Shown piece after piece: positions 45,450 through 54,735 of a DNA stretch of 64,000 nt (position 1 is its first letter; each line of letters starts with the position of its first letter). The DNA comes from Candidatus Bathyarchaeota archaeon (lineage in GTDB: Archaea > Thermoproteota > Bathyarchaeia > Bathyarchaeales > Bathycorpusculaceae), in assembly GCA_026014745.1 (NCBI GenBank), contig JAOZHS010000001.1, positions 496,001 to 560,000 of the forward strand. Direction: 5' to 3'. A program made the translations under genes and the position numbers. The notes under the pieces were generated by a model. It was not told the DNA's origin, ran no database searches, and saw only the letters and a list, made by a program, of their open reading frames with translations.

Positions 45450-46218
45450 CTTGGTTCCAGTAGTGCATGAAGACAACTTTTGCCCAGTTAAGAGCCGCTT
45501 CATCTTGGCTTGTGAACCCCGTATAGTCAATCTTGCCCTCTAAATTGGGAAAAGAAACCAAGGCGAGTTCTTTTTCGGAAAGAAAGAGAAATACCGGCAA
45601 CTTGTTAACATCGTCGAGATAGCGGCTCTCCACCTTTTTGGCCCTAGCCCCCTGCTCAAACACTTTATCGTTCGTCAACGCTAAGATGTCTGGCGGTATC
45701 TGTGCGTTGCGGGGCATAAGCTTAAGGAATTCTACTCCCCGAGAAACTGCATTAGCACCAAGCGGAACTGCATTGGCTAAGATTTCGTCTACGAGAACCC
45801 AAATGTAACTTTGGGCTTCGCGAATCATTTTTTCGCACAGAAAAATCGATGTTAAAGGCTCATTTACGAGTTTGCTGTTAGCAAGTGCCCCTATTCCTGC
45901 ACATAATTCATCGGGTACTGTCGAGAGTGAATGCGTCTTGAAGTATTTCTGGTTCTTTGACAGAAAATGGAAGCTTGGCACAAGCCGTACAGCGACTTCG
46001 CCAAATGGAGTTAAGTGAAAGAAGCCTTCTGAGTCTTTGGTTATAAGGTTTGAAGCTGTTAGTCTTGATAAGTTGCGGGCAGTTTCTGGCACGGTGAAAT
46101 CGAATCGCTCTGAGACGCGGGAAAGCTTCATCGGGTTCTTCTTGAGTTCAAATAGTATGTTCAGTCGGTCTTCGTTTGAAAGCTCAAACAGTAAACCGCA
46201 AAGTTCTTTCAAGGGCAA
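45439..46218 (-). CDS. ArsR-like winged-helix regulator with FilR1-type domain
   Basis: A 259 aa transcription regulator common in methanogens. The N-terminal winged helix (FELSNEDRLNILFELKK...FDFTVPETARNLSRLTASNLI) is followed by a sensor-like alpha/beta domain of the HTH_FilR1/DUF1724 type (YIWVLVDEIL, PVFLFLSEKELALVSFP). It is divergent from the CrtI-like gene at 46317 and may regulate it. Confidence 0.78.
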   Translation of the reverse strand: MPLKELCGLLFELSNEDRLNILFELKKNPMKLSRVSERFDFTVPETARNLSRLTASNLITKDSEGFFHLTPFGEVAVRLVPSFHFLSKNQKYFKTHSLSTVPDELCAGIGALANSKLVNEPLTSIFLCEKMIREAQSYIWVLVDEILANAVPLGANAVSRGVEFLKLMPRNAQIPPDILALTNDKVFEQGARAKKVESRYLDDVNKLPVFLFLSEKELALVSFPNLEGKIDYTGFTSQDEAALNWAKVVFMHYWNQAKH

Positions 46219-46316
46219 ACCATCAGCAATGGGTTATAGTTAATTATTATATTTCATATTTTCTGTTTAGAATATTTTATCCCAAACTTCAAGCAGATGA
46301 GTCTTGGGAAGAAAAG

Positions 46317-47840
46317 ATGTCAACAAATTATGATGCAATCGTAATTGGGTCAGGTCTCGGCGGCTTATCCTGCGCCGCCTACATGGCTAAGAACGGCAAA
46401 AAGGTTCTGGTTATCGAAAAACACAGTGTCCCCGGAGGGTACGCTCAATGCTTCCGACGAGGAGACTTCACATTCGACTGCGGATTGCACATGATCGGCG
46501 GGATCGGAAAAAACCAAAAAAACTACAAGTTCTTCGAATTCTGCGGCATCGCCGACTGCACCAACTTCATCCCGCTGAAGTATTCTATGCGAGCGGTTTT
46601 CCCCGAACACGACTTACGGTTGCCCGCGGGAAACATCGAAGAAGTCATAGCCGTTTTACAAGGCGCTTTTCCCGAAGAAAAAGACGGCATCCGAGCCTTA
46701 ATGGATGAAATGATGCGCATAAACCGGGACATCAACAAACTTCTTTTCTCCAGCCAACCCATGTGGCAGCAACTGCCCGTGTTTCCCTTCCGTTACAGGG
46801 CACTCTTTCCAATGCTTAAGAAAACCACGGGGCAACTGCTTGACAAGCACATAAAAAACAGCAAACTAAAAGCCATCCTTATGTCAAACTACGGCTACTT
46901 CGGGCTACCCCCCGATCAAGTGAACGTTTTCCCCGTTATCGCCAACATAACATACTGGGCAGACGGTGGTTTCTACCCGCAAGGTGGAAACCAAACCATA
47001 CCCGACGCGTTAGTGGCGGTAGTTAAGAAAAATGGCGGAGACATGGTTTTAGGCACAGAAGTATCTTCGATAATTACTGAGAATGGGAAAGCAGTTGGCG
47101 TAGAAACAGCAAAGGGCCAGAAATACTTTGCTGCAAACATCGTTTCCAACGCGAGTGCTCCTGAGACTTTCCACCGCATGGTCGGCGAAGAGAAAACCCC
47201 CAAAAAACTCCTCACAAAAATCGATTGTTTGGAGCCCTCGGTGTCAGGCTTCATAATTTACTTGGGCCTCGATGAAGGCTTCTCAAAAACACTTCAAAAC
47301 AAAAACGAATACGATATAGCAATCTTCGAAACTTACGACCAAAACCTAGACTACCGCTGGATACAAAACGGCGAAGTCGAAAAAGCTCATTTCTTCCTCA
47401 CACTCTATTCCAATTACGACAAATCACTCGCAAAAAGCGGCAAATTTGTAGCCTCTATAGTTCAAGGCCAACCCTATAGTCGGTGGCAACGCTTTGAAGC
47501 AGGCTACAATGAAGGACAAAAAGAAGAATACAACAAAGAAAAAGACCGCGTTGCGGGCATACTCATTAAGCGAGCGGAAAAAGTGGTTCCTGAGCTCTCA
47601 AAACACATAGACGTCATCGAATGTGCAAGCCCCTTGACGCTTAAGCGGTACACAAGTAACTACAATGGCGCAATGTATGGGTGGGCAAACACAACAAAAC
47701 AGTTCTCGCCCATGGATCGACTCGCTGAATTGCCGATCAAAAACCTAAATTTATGCTCGGCGTGGACGTTTCCAGGCGAAGGCCAATCCACTGTGATAGC
47801 TTGCGGTTATCGATTGGGCAAAAAACTAATAGGCAAATAG
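46317..47840 (+). CDS. Phytoene desaturase/carotenoid isomerase-like FAD oxidoreductase
   Basis: A 507 aa flavoprotein of the CrtI/CrtISO/retinol saturase superfamily. N-terminal FAD fold DAIVIGSGLGGLSCAAYMAKNG with VIEKHSVPGGYAQ, family block FDCGLHMIGG, and a C-terminal GEGQSTVIACGYRLGK. I start at ATG 46317; the frame is open to 46176 across the divergent promoter. No other carotenoid gene is in the window, so the substrate (an isoprenoid or lipid polyene) is unknown. Confidence 0.82.
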   Translation: MSTNYDAIVIGSGLGGLSCAAYMAKNGKKVLVIEKHSVPGGYAQCFRRGDFTFDCGLHMIGGIGKNQKNYKFFEFCGIADCTNFIPLKYSMRAVFPEHDLRLPAGNIEEVIAVLQGAFPEEKDGIRALMDEMMRINRDINKLLFSSQPMWQQLPVFPFRYRALFPMLKKTTGQLLDKHIKNSKLKAILMSNYGYFGLPPDQVNVFPVIANITYWADGGFYPQGGNQTIPDALVAVVKKNGGDMVLGTEVSSIITENGKAVGVETAKGQKYFAANIVSNASAPETFHRMVGEEKTPKKLLTKIDCLEPSVSGFIIYLGLDEGFSKTLQNKNEYDIAIFETYDQNLDYRWIQNGEVEKAHFFLTLYSNYDKSLAKSGKFVASIVQGQPYSRWQRFEAGYNEGQKEEYNKEKDRVAGILIKRAEKVVPELSKHIDVIECASPLTLKRYTSNYNGAMYGWANTTKQFSPMDRLAELPIKNLNLCSAWTFPGEGQSTVIACGYRLGKKLIGK

Positions 47841-47854
47841 GTCAAGACGGCTTA

Positions 47855-47932
47855 GCATGGCTATAAGAGTCCGGTCGAGTATAGCGGTACCTCGAGTCGC
47901 GGAGCTGGGTCCAAATCTCGGCCAGAGCACCA
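47855..47932 (+). pseudogene. Degenerate tRNA-Glu copy
   Basis: Aligns without gaps to the tRNA-Glu at 43985-44062 with 15 differences in 78 positions, seven of them in the first 13 bases. The 5' acceptor (GCATGGC) no longer pairs with the 3' side (CCAGAGC), the D-stem is broken and U33 is C. The 3' half, including anticodon CTC and the terminal CCA, remains. It shares C55 with the intact gene, so it arose by duplication of this lineage's own tRNA. Confidence 0.75.
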
Positions 47933-47964
47933 CACCTTCCAATTTGTTAAATCATCAATTACTC

Positions 47965-48930
47965 TCAGCTTGCTGGTTCGGGCAGGTCAAACGCTTGCTT
48001 CAAAATTGGCTCCAACTGATATCTTACCATCAAATTCTCGCTTTCGCTTGTTAAGATGTCATGGTCTCCCGCTGACACTTTAATGAAATATGTTTCTACT
48101 CCCGCCGCCGTTAGCTTATTGTAAAATGATTCTGCGACCTGTATGGGAATCACAGCGTCCATGGTTCCGTGGACAATAACAAAGATAGGGTCACCCGACG
48201 AAACGTAGGTTGCAGGTGAGGCTTGATGCCACAGTTCGGGGTTCTCTTCATAGGTAACATTCCCCAGCGAATAGGCGATTACTCGGTCGATGAAGGTTTG
48301 GTTTTCATGTTTGCCCACATACTCAAGGTCAGTTGCGCCAGCGTAATCGATGATAATGTGAACTTGACTTTTTATGGTCTCATTGCCACTTGAACCAACC
48401 AAAAACGGTTCGTCTCCCGTCAAAGTTCCCGATAGAGATGCAAGTTGGGCTCCTGCGCTGACCCCTAAGATGCCTATTCTTTCGGTGTCGATGTTGTAGG
48501 TTTGAGCGTTTTGTCGAATGTATCGGATAGCTTCGATTACGTCTTGGATGTTTTCGGGCCAGCTTGTTTTGTTATTAGTGGATAGTGTGTAGTCTATGGT
48601 GAAGCCTGCGATGCCCCGTTTAGCGTAGAACGTTGCCGTGTCGTTTAAGTCTGTTCGGCTACCCGTTTTCCATCCGCCGCCGTGTATGTAGATCAATGCG
48701 GGGAAGGGTCCCTCTCCGGTGGGTGTGTAAACATCCATGACCCGGTAGGGGCTAGAGCCATTAGAGTAGGATACGTTTGTTTGTGTGGTGCAGTTGGTTA
48801 TTTCTGGTAGTAGGTTTGTTTGGTCTTCAACGGTGGTCTGGTTGCTTTGGGGTTGGTATGAAAAGGTAAGAACAGACATAACACTAATTGCGACAAAAAC
48901 CAGTGCGAATAGGATATAGAGCGCCTTTAT
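47965..48930 (-). CDS. Alpha/beta-hydrolase esterase, membrane-anchored, apparent AUA start
   Basis: A carboxylesterase/lipase of the HSL/BD-FAE type: oxyanion motif YIHGGGW, nucleophile Ser in GVSAGAQLA, acid Asp in GTMDAVIP and His in SAGDHDIL. The first ATG (48879) gives 304 aa but cuts through a hydrophobic segment. The frame continues upstream (IKALYILFALVFVAISV) to ATA 48930, with GGAGG 9 nt before it (48940-48944) and a stop just beyond. Using it gives 321 aa with a complete N-terminal anchor. Either AUA is used or ATG has mutated. Confidence 0.78.
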   Translation of the reverse strand: MKALYILFALVFVAISVMSVLTFSYQPQSNQTTVEDQTNLLPEITNCTTQTNVSYSNGSSPYRVMDVYTPTGEGPFPALIYIHGGGWKTGSRTDLNDTATFYAKRGIAGFTIDYTLSTNNKTSWPENIQDVIEAIRYIRQNAQTYNIDTERIGILGVSAGAQLASLSGTLTGDEPFLVGSSGNETIKSQVHIIIDYAGATDLEYVGKHENQTFIDRVIAYSLGNVTYEENPELWHQASPATYVSSGDPIFVIVHGTMDAVIPIQVAESFYNKLTAAGVETYFIKVSAGDHDILTSESENLMVRYQLEPILKQAFDLPEPAS

Positions 48931-49025
48931 TGTCTCTTACCTCCTCGAACCAGACACTTGTTACTCTGTTAGCTTATTTGCTTTCCAGACTTAAAATATT
49001 TTACCCAAATCAACAATTACCCGTT

Positions 49026-50078
49026 TCAAGTCAACTGTTTGTCTTTTTTTTGCTTGACGTTTTTAATTAGCATAAACCCTAGCGGAACCAAAATGATGCA
49101 AATCACAATCCTCACTCCCTGATAGAGGTAGAAGAGTGGTCCACTTGCAAAGAATGTGTCTGGCATGTTGAAGACTAAGGTTAAAATTGCAAAGCTGATG
49201 AAGGGTTCCGCGAGGTAGATGTAGGCGCTTCTTTTGGCTATCTGTTGGGCAAAGCCGTTTTTGGGGACGTGTAGTTTTCTTAACAGCAGTAGTGCAAGCA
49301 AAACAAGCCCTGCGGTTAAGAGGATTGTGCGAAGGTTAAAGTAGAGTTGTGATAGCCATGGATTGCCGCTTACGAGGTAGGTGAGGTCAATGGCAAAGAA
49401 GATTACCACGGGTAGGGCGATGGCGGCCATTTTGTAGTTTAAGATTTTTTCGTAGAGGTTGAATTTATTTATGTAGAAGCCAAATGCGAAGACCAACAGG
49501 AACTGGGTGAAGAGTTCGCCCAGCCGAAAAGGCGACGTGTAAACCCACAGCATGATTGCCGTTAACCACACAGCCGCCACAGTTAGTAACTGTATTTTGG
49601 TGCTCTTGACGTATTTGTCCAATAAGCAGATAATCAGCATGAATAGTAAGAGGTATGGTATGAACCAAAGTGAACTCCAGTTATAGACTGAGTTAACAGA
49701 GTCAAAGATATTGAGCATGGTAAGTTGGGAACCTAATTTTATGGGATTAAACGGCAAGCCCATTACTGACTGGAATGCAAAGTAAAAGATGACTGCGATT
49801 GCAAAAGGCAAGTAGAGTGTTCTAGCTTTGGACTTAAAGAAACGTGTGAGGCTGCTGTCGCGTCTATGGAAAGAATCATACGCTAAGTACCCGCTGATAA
49901 AGAAGAAGGCGCTTAACAGGAACCCTTGAACTTGGAACATAGCGTCGGGGTAAACAACAACGAGGTCGCTGTGCACGAAGAGTAGCAGAATTAGAGCGGT
50001 GATTTTGAGGTAGTTGAACTCCGAGATTATCCGTGCCTGCGGCGAACTATCGTGAGGTTGGGTGTTGTTTAGCGACAT
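49026..50078 (-). CDS. Acyltransferase family 3 membrane protein
   Basis: About 350 aa with ten predicted transmembrane helices. N-terminal LKITALILLLFVHSDLV with the His of the family motif, and FLLSAFFFISGYLAYDS, typical of acyltransferase-3/OafA-like proteins that acetylate or succinylate surface glycans. Start is ATG 50078 or the upstream TTG 50102. The esterase gene lies 95 bp downstream on the same strand, so the pair may add and remove acyl groups; this is inference. Confidence 0.8.
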   Translation of the reverse strand: MSLNNTQPHDSSPQARIISEFNYLKITALILLLFVHSDLVVVYPDAMFQVQGFLLSAFFFISGYLAYDSFHRRDSSLTRFFKSKARTLYLPFAIAVIFYFAFQSVMGLPFNPIKLGSQLTMLNIFDSVNSVYNWSSLWFIPYLLLFMLIICLLDKYVKSTKIQLLTVAAVWLTAIMLWVYTSPFRLGELFTQFLLVFAFGFYINKFNLYEKILNYKMAAIALPVVIFFAIDLTYLVSGNPWLSQLYFNLRTILLTAGLVLLALLLLRKLHVPKNGFAQQIAKRSAYIYLAEPFISFAILTLVFNMPDTFFASGPLFYLYQGVRIVICIILVPLGFMLIKNVKQKKDKQLT

Positions 50079-50237
50079 CTCTGCACCGACATAATGCCTC
50101 AACCAAACAGTTTGTTCACTATTAGCTGTTGTGGTTAAGAAAAAACGAACTCCCCGATTATGTGCAAGATATTTTAGATGTTTTAAACTGTGGTTTTTTT
50201 AACATTTTGGGGGCTATTTATTAGCTGTGCAAAGAAG

Positions 50238-50624
50238 TTAGCGTTGGAGGTTTTCTTTTACTCTGAACCGAACCATATCTTTGACCAATTCAAATGGAAT
50301 GGGCTCTTCAAGGGGGAATCGGACGGTGCCTTTGCTTGTTTGGTACGGTGCCAATCGCTTTTTGAATACTTCAATCGTGTTGGCGGTTGGAAAAAAGCCT
50401 ATGTGATTTTTGAAAGCGGCAAACCATACTAAGACGTGGTCTTGTTTAAACGCGGGCATTTGATAGCTTATGGTTTCTTGGGCTTCTGGCGCGGCTTCTT
50501 TGATGGCTTCTCTGAGTTGTTCTAAAATTGTTTGTATGTTTTTTGGGTATGCTGCGATGTATTCGTCTATGGTTTTGGGTGCAGCTTTTTTCTTATCCAT
50601 AACTCTTACCTGAAATACATCCAA
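50238..50624 (-). CDS. DUF1801/YdhG-like protein
   Basis: A 128 aa single-domain protein of the DUF1801 family (iron-chaperone YdhG/frataxin-like fold). It has IDEYIAAYPKNIQTILEQLREAIKEAAPEAQETISYQMPAF near the N-terminus and the C-terminal GTVRFPLEEPIPFELVKDMVRFR. Family members have been proposed to bind iron or act on phosphate groups, but the role is not settled. Stand-alone gene. Confidence 0.85.
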   Translation of the reverse strand: MDVFQVRVMDKKKAAPKTIDEYIAAYPKNIQTILEQLREAIKEAAPEAQETISYQMPAFKQDHVLVWFAAFKNHIGFFPTANTIEVFKKRLAPYQTSKGTVRFPLEEPIPFELVKDMVRFRVKENLQR

Positions 50625-50748
50625 TACTTGTGCGCACCAGTTGATTTCGTTTTGGGTTCAGCTCAATCTGTGAAAACGGTTGAAATTGAACTGTGAGCAG
50701 TAACCTTTTATTAATCGATAAACGGAATGAATTGAGATGTGAACTTAT

Positions 50749-50982
50749 ATGGCTGATTCAATCCAAAAAAGAGTCCAAGAAGCCCTAGACGAAATTAGAC
50801 CACAAATCCAAATGGACGGCGGCGACGTACAACTAGTAGCCGTTGAAGGCGGCATCGTTAAAGTCCGCTTAGTTGGCCACTGCGCAGGCTGCCCCATGTC
50901 ACAAATGACGCTCAAAAACGGCATCGAAGCACACCTTAAAATGGTTGTACCCGAAGTCGAAAGCGTCGAAGCAGTCCGCTAA
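50749..50982 (+). CDS. NifU-like C-terminal domain Fe-S carrier (Nfu)
   Basis: A 77 aa Nfu-type protein. VQEALDEIRPQIQMDGGDVQLV opens the domain and CAGCPMSQMTLKNGIE carries the CxxC that bridges a [4Fe-4S] cluster between two monomers. It delivers clusters to Fe-S apoproteins. It is the only Fe-S assembly-type gene in the window and lies 16 kb from the nif genes, so it is probably a general carrier. TATA and ribosome-binding signals are weak. Confidence 0.92.
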   Translation: MADSIQKRVQEALDEIRPQIQMDGGDVQLVAVEGGIVKVRLVGHCAGCPMSQMTLKNGIEAHLKMVVPEVESVEAVR

Positions 50983-51100
50983 ACACCCGCCTTTATCTTC
51001 TATTTTTTAGTTACCACTTTTTGTTAAAGCCCTTTGTCGCTACCTTTTTTGCAGATGCCCCCACGAATCTTATATAGCCGCTACGGGTAGGGGAGTCGAT

Positions 51101-52087
51101 ATGACCAGCGATTTCGTTATCCAGACCAAGGCTTTGCGAAAAATCTTTGTCTCCAAAGAACACCGCATAAAAAAAGAATTCGAAGCAGTCAAAGGCATAG
51201 ACTTGATGGTACGGCGTGGCGAAATCTTTGGGTTTCTGGGACCCAACGGCGCTGGAAAATCCACCACACAAAAAATGCTCTCAACCCTAATGCGCCCCAC
51301 CAGCGGAGAAGTCAAAGTTTTAGGCTTTGAACTCGCCACGCAGCAGGAGCAAATCCGCAAAAACGTGGGGTTCGTGAGTCAAGCAGGCGGCGCCAACTTA
51401 GCCGCTACAGGGGTAGAAAACCTTGTTTTGCAAGCACAACTCTACGGCATAAACAAACAGACCGCCAAGAAATACGCAAAAGAGTTCGCTGAGCGCTTCC
51501 AGATGACCACGTTTGTTGATAGAGCGGCATCTACCTATTCTGGCGGTCAAAAACGGCGCTTAGACATCGCGCTTGGCATGATACATCACCCCCAACTGCT
51601 GCTCTTAGATGAACCCACCACGGGTTTGGATCCGCAGAGCCGCGCGTATCTTTGGGAGGAAATCAAGAAGCTCCAAACTGACGGCGTCACCATCTTTCTA
51701 ACCACTCAATACATGGATGAAGCAGACAAACTCTGCGACACCATCGCAATCATTGACCACGGCAAAATAATCATAACCGGCACGCCCGAGGAACTCAAAG
51801 ACTCCGTGGGCGGAGACACCATCGTGTTAGGTTTCCTTTCACCTGAACAAACCCAAAAAGCAGAGGTTGTGCTTTCAAAAAAATTCGAATTTGAACGCAT
51901 CCAAACCATTGAAAGTTCTCTGCATATAACCATCAAAAATGGTGAGCTTACCTTGCCGGAGCTGTTGCGGCTGCTGGACAGCGAAGATTTGCCTGTACAG
52001 GGCGTGACGCTCTCCCGACCCAGCCTTGACGATGTTTTCTTAAAGTATACTGGTCGCTCTCTTCGTGAGGACGGAAAAACCCCATGA
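51101..52087 (+). CDS. ABC exporter ATP-binding protein (DrrA-like)
   Basis: A 328 aa ABC ATPase of the drug/lipid exporter group. Walker A GPNGAGKST, signature YSGGQKRRLDIA, Walker B LLLLDEPTTGLDP, switch His in LTTQYMDEADKL. A C-terminal extension of about 90 residues is usual for DrrA. It overlaps the permease gene by 4 bp, so they form a two-gene transporter. Substrate unknown. Confidence 0.93.
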   Translation: MTSDFVIQTKALRKIFVSKEHRIKKEFEAVKGIDLMVRRGEIFGFLGPNGAGKSTTQKMLSTLMRPTSGEVKVLGFELATQQEQIRKNVGFVSQAGGANLAATGVENLVLQAQLYGINKQTAKKYAKEFAERFQMTTFVDRAASTYSGGQKRRLDIALGMIHHPQLLLLDEPTTGLDPQSRAYLWEEIKKLQTDGVTIFLTTQYMDEADKLCDTIAIIDHGKIIITGTPEELKDSVGGDTIVLGFLSPEQTQKAEVVLSKKFEFERIQTIESSLHITIKNGELTLPELLRLLDSEDLPVQGVTLSRPSLDDVFLKYTGRSLREDGKTP

Positions 52088-52842
52088 AGCTACTACACGA
52101 CACCAAACTGATGTTCAATGCCAGCTTGCAGCATACCCTAAAAACCCCCGTGTTCATATTCGTCAGCCTATTCCAGCCATTAATGTATCTGGTACTCTAC
52201 ATGCCCCTGTTAAGTGGATTAGGCGACGTTCCTGGGTTATCCAGCGGCACCGCCAACGTCTTCATCCCGGGACTGCTGGTTATGCAAGCCATCTTTGGCT
52301 GCGCATTCAACGGGTTCCCCTTAATCGATGACATCCGAACAGGCGTCATCCACCGCTACCTCGTTACACCCGTCAGCAGAGCCGCCATCCTACTCGGCAG
52401 AGTGCTGCGTGACGCTGTGATTCTGCTTGCCCAATGCATCCTCATCACCCTAGTCGCTATACCATTTGGGTTAACTGTGAACCCTGCTGGTTTTGCTTTG
52501 TCACTTGTGATGTATGCGTTAATCGGCATAACTATGGCGTCGATATCCTATGGGTTTGCTCTGATTTACAAACTTGAGGATGCACTTGCACCCACCATGA
52601 ACACCCTAACCCTGCCAGTTTCACTCCTTTCCGGTATCTTTTTGCCGTTGGTGCTTGCGCCCCTTTGGCTGCAGGATATAGCCAAATTAAATCCCTTCTC
52701 CTACGGTGTCGAAGCTACCCGCGACTTGTTTGTGGGTAACTTCCAAAACCTCAGCATCCCTATGGGCTTTCTTATTGTTGGGGTCTTATCGGTTGTGGTG
52801 TTTTATTGGGCGTTGGGTGCGCTTAAAAAAATGGCGACTTAA
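52084..52842 (+). CDS. ABC-2 type permease (DrrB-like)
   Basis: A 252 aa membrane component with six transmembrane helices and the ABC-2 motif region around SGIFLPLVLAPLWLQDIAKLNPFSYGVEATRD. It partners the upstream ATPase, with which it overlaps (ATGA). Terminator-like T tract after the stop (cttcttttttagc). Confidence 0.92.
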   Translation: MKLLHDTKLMFNASLQHTLKTPVFIFVSLFQPLMYLVLYMPLLSGLGDVPGLSSGTANVFIPGLLVMQAIFGCAFNGFPLIDDIRTGVIHRYLVTPVSRAAILLGRVLRDAVILLAQCILITLVAIPFGLTVNPAGFALSLVMYALIGITMASISYGFALIYKLEDALAPTMNTLTLPVSLLSGIFLPLVLAPLWLQDIAKLNPFSYGVEATRDLFVGNFQNLSIPMGFLIVGVLSVVVFYWALGALKKMAT

Positions 52843-53040
52843 CGCCTTCTTTTTTAGCGCCAAAAAACTGTTTTTTGTATATTGATTTAGTTTTCATAAA
52901 ATATTTGAATTAAATGAGTCAATTAGTGGGTGGGTTAAGAGGGAATGCATTGATGGCTCGCCATCTTAACTGCATATCCACACAACTCTTAACCCGTAAA
53001 CCCCACAAACTTGTTCTCTTTAGGAAAAACGGCTTAAACC

Positions 53041-54405
53041 TTAATGCATAAGCTTGTACATGGCGTCGGTTATTTTTTCAAAGGGCGTCCCTATAATTTG
53101 GTAACCTGCCTTGCCTGTGTGCTTGCGAATGTAATACTGAATCATGCCCTTAACAATGGCAAACTTTAGTTTTCCTTCACTGACTTGCGAGTCGAAAAGA
53201 AGTTTATGTTTTACCAACTGAATGTTTTTGGGTTCTTCCCACTCTTCTGGAGCCAAGCTGCTAGTTAATCTCTCAAATAGAGGTGTTCCCGGAATCGGAT
53301 AGGGCAGCGTAAAAGAAAGGTAATCCAGCGGAAGCGAAGAGGCAAACTTTACTGTGTTTAATATGGTTTTTTCGTTTTCGCCAGGGTATCCTACTATGAA
53401 GAAGGCTCCCGCTTTGATTCCTTTCTTTTCACACAACTCAACAGCTCGGGTTGCCTGCTTTGTTGTTATGTGCTTATTCATTATGACAAGAATTTGGTTG
53501 TTTCCTGATTCTATGCCGAAAAACATTCGCAGGCACCCCGCTTGTTTCATCTTGTCAACTGTTTCATCATCGAGGGTGTCGACTCTTGAGAGGCATTCCC
53601 AGCCTATTTTTATTCGACGTTTGATGATTTCGTCACATATTTTTATCAATCGTTTATGGTCTAAGGTGAAGCAGTCGTCCCCAAACCATATTCTGCTATA
53701 ACCTAATGCTGCAGCTTGTTCAATTTCATCAACAACCTTCGAAGCGTCTCTTACTCTAAACACATTGCCAAAAATAGGTTGACTGCAAAAATCGCATGAA
53801 AAAGGGCAGCCTCTTGAAGTCATGATAGGTGTCGTAGTGTAACCAAAATTTTTAGAATAGTACTCTTTGTAAGAATTATTATCAAACAGTTCTCTGGCAG
53901 GGTTAGGAAAATAATTTAGATCCTCTTTTAGTTCCCGCTTTGCTGTACGTCGAATTTCCCCCGAGTCTTTATCGTGGTAAATAATTCCTTTTACTGCCGA
54001 AAAATCGTCGCCATCTGTGAATTTTTTCGTGAGCTCCAACATAGTTTCTTCACCCTCACCCAAAACTACTACATCGAAGTCTTCGAGAAACTTTTCAGGT
54101 TCAATAGTTGGAAGAGCCCCGCCAACCACGAGCAACTCGCAGTGATTTCTTATCAGTTTGGCTATTTCCAGCGATTTTTCCTTCATCGAATACATTGATT
54201 GGATTCCAATAATCCTAGGTTTGGAAGCAACAATTTTTTTGAGGGCTTCTTTTTGTTTTAGGAAGGTGCAGTCTACGATTTCGACGGAAATGCCCTGCTG
54301 CTTTAGGTATGCTGCTATGTAGCCTAGTCCTAACGGTGGAAACCTAAAAATCGAGGAGTCAGCGCGAGCACGGAAATATGGGTAGACCAAAGTCACCGTA
54401 GTCAT
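53041..54405 (-). CDS. B12-binding radical SAM protein
   Basis: A 454 aa protein with an N-terminal cobalamin-binding-like Rossmann domain (residues 1-130, LGYIAAYLKQQGISVEIVD, LLVVGGALPTIEPE) and a radical SAM domain whose cluster ligands are in SRGCPFSCDFC. The class resembles hopanoid, bacteriochlorophyll and tryptophan methylases (BchE/HpnR-like). No DxHxxG base-off cobalamin motif is obvious. Divergent from a second such gene 330 bp away. Substrate unknown; membrane lipid or cofactor methylation are common roles. Confidence 0.82.
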   Translation of the reverse strand: MTTVTLVYPYFRARADSSIFRFPPLGLGYIAAYLKQQGISVEIVDCTFLKQKEALKKIVASKPRIIGIQSMYSMKEKSLEIAKLIRNHCELLVVGGALPTIEPEKFLEDFDVVVLGEGEETMLELTKKFTDGDDFSAVKGIIYHDKDSGEIRRTAKRELKEDLNYFPNPARELFDNNSYKEYYSKNFGYTTTPIMTSRGCPFSCDFCSQPIFGNVFRVRDASKVVDEIEQAAALGYSRIWFGDDCFTLDHKRLIKICDEIIKRRIKIGWECLSRVDTLDDETVDKMKQAGCLRMFFGIESGNNQILVIMNKHITTKQATRAVELCEKKGIKAGAFFIVGYPGENEKTILNTVKFASSLPLDYLSFTLPYPIPGTPLFERLTSSLAPEEWEEPKNIQLVKHKLLFDSQVSEGKLKFAIVKGMIQYYIRKHTGKAGYQIIGTPFEKITDAMYKLMH

Positions 54406-54735
54406 CTTGTCACCGAAACTTTCAATTTCATATTCAAAACAGGCCGGTTGGGCAATTCTCAGACTTTTGTTTCAACACCCTGCTCAGTTTTTTTGATAAT
54501 AAAGAAGTTCAAGATTTCTGACCGAAAAGTTAGCGGTGCCTTCAACTAAACAGGTCTATACACCTAAAACTAGCCTGTTCTTGACATAAAAATTTTCTCT
54601 TTACCATATCCAAACAAAGGAAATCACGTCCTCTAAGGCGCTCAGGAAATGTTTGTGAGGTTTTCCGATTGACCCGTTAGAGGCGCATCGCATTTGGAAT
54701 AGTTAACGTTAGGCTAATAAGTACAGACGGCTAAC
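54406..54735. other. 330-bp intergenic region between two radical SAM genes
   Basis: Divergent promoter region; AT-rich stretches occur near 54488-54510 and 54585-54605 (aaaaattttctcttta). No gene, RNA or clear palindrome seen. Confidence 0.4.
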
